Below, piece by piece: positions 15,817 through 17,583 of a DNA stretch of 17,583 nt. The DNA lies in assembly GCA_905204915.1 (NCBI GenBank), contig CAJLBR010000025.1, positions 1-17,583 on the forward strand. The letters run 5' to 3'. Every line of letters begins with the position of its first letter. Positions within the stretch are counted from its first letter, which is position 1. This DNA is from an uncultured Clostridium sp. GTDB taxonomy: Bacteria > Bacillota > Clostridia > TANB77 > CAG-465. The notes below the pieces were generated by a model, which saw only the letters and a program-made list of their open reading frames with translations, was not told the DNA's origin and ran no database searches. The position numbers and the translations under genes are program-made.

Positions 15817-16998
15817 TTAATACTTCTGACTAGTAATGTTGCTGCCTCCCCATGGAGAACCGGAAGGCAAACTATTTTTATAATATATAGTTGCATCGCT
15901 AATTCCGTTTAAACTGTCAGATGCTATTGAAGATACATTAGAATGTAAATATATATTTTTCAAAGTAGTCTTTGAATAATTAAATACATTCGATATTCTT
16001 CTTCCACCATTAGCTATGTATTGAGGAACAGTTACTTTTTCTATACTCTTACAATTATAAAATGTAGCATCACCGTCTGTCCAATGACTTATATATGTAA
16101 GAGTAGTTGGTAAATATACTTCTTTTAAAGCCGTACATTCTCTAAATGCTCTGTGTCCTATTGAAGTAATTCCTTCTGTTACGTATAAACTTTCTATTTT
16201 GTTTTTTCCTCTAAAAGCATCATCTTTTACTGCTACTACTTTTTTCCGTCTATTGTTTTTGGGAAATGTATAGTTGTAGGATAATTTGGTTCAGACTTTA
16301 ACTTTTCGGAATTAAAGCCAGTTAGTACAAGATCACCATCCGAATTAACTTCATAAGCAAACCAATCTGAATCGGTATATGGTGGAAATTTTATAGCATT
16401 ATCATTATCTTTCTTTCCAGCATCTCCTTTTCCACTATTAACTCCTCTTCCAATTTCTCCACCCCTTATACACTACAAAAGTTAAAAGAGTAGCATCGTC
16501 AATTTTCTTTTCTTTGTTAGCCATCCAACTAGAAGCTTGTCCATCCTCATCGAAGACTAAGAATACATGTCCATCTTCATCCAAATACCAAGCCCCATTT
16601 CTATTAGGAGGAGCTGGTAATTTATCAATCTTTTCCTTAAAAAGATTTTCATCTATCTTATACAAAGTAATAGGAATTGTATTTTTAGTAACTTCACATG
16701 TTACTAAAGTTCCTTCAGAATCTTTTTCAATAATTCTATATTCCTCACTATCATTTTCTCCTGTTATAATTTGATATGTGCTCTTTTCTCACATAACTTT
16801 TGATTTAACTTTAGCAGCATAAGTTAAAACAGCAGATTCAATTGAATCTTTAGTTGATATTAAATTAGCTACTCTAGCGTTATTAATTGGATTATTTCCT
16901 GTTAGCATCAAAATAACTGCTGCTGCAAGAATAATTACTACAACGATTGTAATTATAAGGGTAATTAAACTAATTCCCTTACGTTGTTTTATTATCAT
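15817..16998 (-). pseudogene. Broken gene for a prepilin-like, BspA-type leucine-rich-repeat surface protein
   Basis: Read as one gene of about 394 codons, it has three lesions. It starts at an ATG with AGAGGTG upstream. The N-terminus MIIKQRKG-ISLITLIITIVVV resembles a type IV prepilin: cleavage expected after G8, then a hydrophobic helix, with Thr where Glu5 is usual. A TGA at 16789-16791 interrupts the frame after 69 codons, but the same frame stays open to 16438 (TYKIDENLF, GAWYLDEDGHVF, DGQASSWM). A four-G run at 16462-16465, one G too many, shifts it; the coherent text continues in the next frame (GGEIGRGVNSG, DSDWFAYEVNSDGDLVLTGF). A six-T run at 16240-16245, one base short, restores the first frame, giving LRR_5 repeats (IGHRAFRECTALKEVYLP, ATFYNCKSIEKVTVPQYI) to a TAA at 15817. 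The C-terminus is clearly homologous to the neighbouring copy. Sequencing error is the alternative for the two homopolymer lesions. Confidence 0.82.
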
Positions 16999-17037
16999 TT
17001 TTTCACCTCTAAAAAATAAGTATAAATAACAAAGCTA

Positions 17038-17076
17038 AAAGCTTGCTACCTAAAGAAAACCTAAATAGCAAGCTTT
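17038..17076 (-). terminator. Hairpin terminator after the intact LRR gene
   Basis: Perfect 11-bp stem AAAGCTTGCTA/TAGCAAGCTTT around a 17-nt loop, followed on the - strand by TTTTAGCTTTGTTATTT. The T run is interrupted, so read-through into the next LRR gene is possible; no clear promoter was seen between them. Confidence 0.6.
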
Positions 17077-17082
17077 ATTAAG

Positions 17083-17583
17083 CTATCCTTGAACTGTTTT
17101 TACATTACTTCCACCCCATGGTGCTCCGGATGGAATACTTCCTTTGAAATGTAATGTAACATCACTAAATCCGCTAAGTCCATTTGAAGTTATAGATGTA
17201 ACATTGCTATCCAAATAAATATCTTTGATTTTTCCTCTGCTGTAATAGAATACATAAGTTAAATCTCTACTACCAGTCACATATTGTGGTACTGTTATTT
17301 TTGTTATATTTCTACACTCATAAAATGGCGCATAGCCTGATGATGTATTATTTGAAATACTAGATAGTGTAGATGGCAAGTGTACTTCTGTCAAAGCATT
17401 ACAATGTTGAAAAGCGCAATCACCTATTTTGGTTACACCCTCTGGTACTATTAAATTTGGTAATTTTGAACAATTATAAAAGGCTCCGCTTTCAATTTTT
17501 TCTAGTTTTTTTCCAAGTTTTAATACGGTTGCATTTGAACAATTTTGAAATGCCCAATCCCCTATTGTTGTTACAAAATCTGG
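17083..17583 (-). CDS. BspA-type leucine-rich-repeat protein, C-terminal part (5' end outside the window)
   Basis: An open frame of 166 residues runs from the right edge to a TAG at 17083, with no start needed inside the window (an in-frame TTG at 17394 sits mid-repeat and is not a start). At least three LRR_5/BspA repeats are visible: IGDWAFQNCSNATVLKLG, IESGAFYNCSKLPNLIVP and IGDCAFQHCNALTEVHLP, then a degenerate FYECRNITKITVPQYV unit and the tail GSIPSGAPWGGSNVKTVQG. Such repeats occur in secreted or surface-attached adhesins of anaerobes. The tail matches the broken neighbour closely (SLPSGSPWGGSNITSQKY), so the two are tandem paralogues. By analogy with that neighbour, a prepilin-like N-terminus may lie to the right of the window; that is inference. 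Confidence 0.85.
   Translation of the reverse strand, partial: PDFVTTIGDWAFQNCSNATVLKLGKKLEKIESGAFYNCSKLPNLIVPEGVTKIGDCAFQHCNALTEVHLPSTLSSISNNTSSGYAPFYECRNITKITVPQYVTGSRDLTYVFYYSRGKIKDIYLDSNVTSITSNGLSGFSDVTLHFKGSIPSGAPWGGSNVKTVQG

Noticed and set aside
16789..16791. TGA read as a sense codon (alternative genetic code or selenocysteine)
   Set aside because: Tryptophan is encoded by TGG throughout the window, TGA appears to end the 107-aa gene at 5805, and the same region carries two further frameshifts, so decay is simpler. No selenocysteine-insertion context was evident.
17083..17394. A short 103-aa gene starting with TTG at 17394
   Set aside because: The frame stays open to the window edge with clear LRR repeats upstream, so the TTG is an internal leucine codon and the gene is cut by the window edge.

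Overview
The window is AT-rich, mostly single-strand-biased bacterial chromosome. Strong AGGAGG-type ribosome sites, TTGACA/TATAAT promoters, a tig-clpP-clpX block, a YneA-like SOS protein and prepilin-like/BspA-type surface proteins point to a low-G+C Bacillota, most likely a Clostridia member, perhaps an uncultured gut lineage (the lineage is inference). One gene (xer-like) reads on the + strand; everything else reads on the - strand. No rRNA, tRNA, CRISPR array or insertion sequence was seen.

Left part (1-6300): an AT-rich leader and a complete tyrosine recombinase of the Xer family converge, through a bidirectional terminator, on a small membrane-anchored LysM protein. That protein's promoter carries two LexA-box-like palindromes, so it looks like a YneA-type SOS division inhibitor. 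Upstream of it lie a YigZ/IMPACT-family protein and the protein quality-control operon tig-clpP-clpX (trigger factor, ClpP peptidase, ClpX unfoldase), which has its own promoter. A 107-aa orphan protein with its own promoter and terminator follows.

Middle (6300-14570): an apparent three-gene operon. The first gene encodes a 1858-aa membrane protein with a GT84-type glucosyltransferase, a GH189-type (glycoamylase-like) domain and a GH94-type beta-sandwich. The second encodes a 686-aa GH94 protein that matches the missing C-terminal part of cyclic beta-1,2-glucan synthase. The third encodes a secreted 191-aa protein with a type I dockerin and overlaps the GH94 gene by 14 nt. The natural reading is a cyclic (or linear) beta-1,2-glucan synthase divided into two polypeptides at a domain boundary, with a secreted dockerin protein made from the same message.

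Right part (14575-17583): a 160-aa orphan gene with clearly higher G+C than its surroundings, a NUDIX hydrolase, then two tandem paralogous genes for BspA-like leucine-rich-repeat proteins. The downstream copy begins with a prepilin-like segment and is broken by one in-frame TGA and two homopolymer frameshifts that cancel. The other copy is intact as far as visible but runs off the right edge.

The most rewarding observations are the split glucan synthase with its overlapping dockerin gene, the LexA-type promoter of the LysM gene, and the prepilin/LRR pair with one decayed copy.
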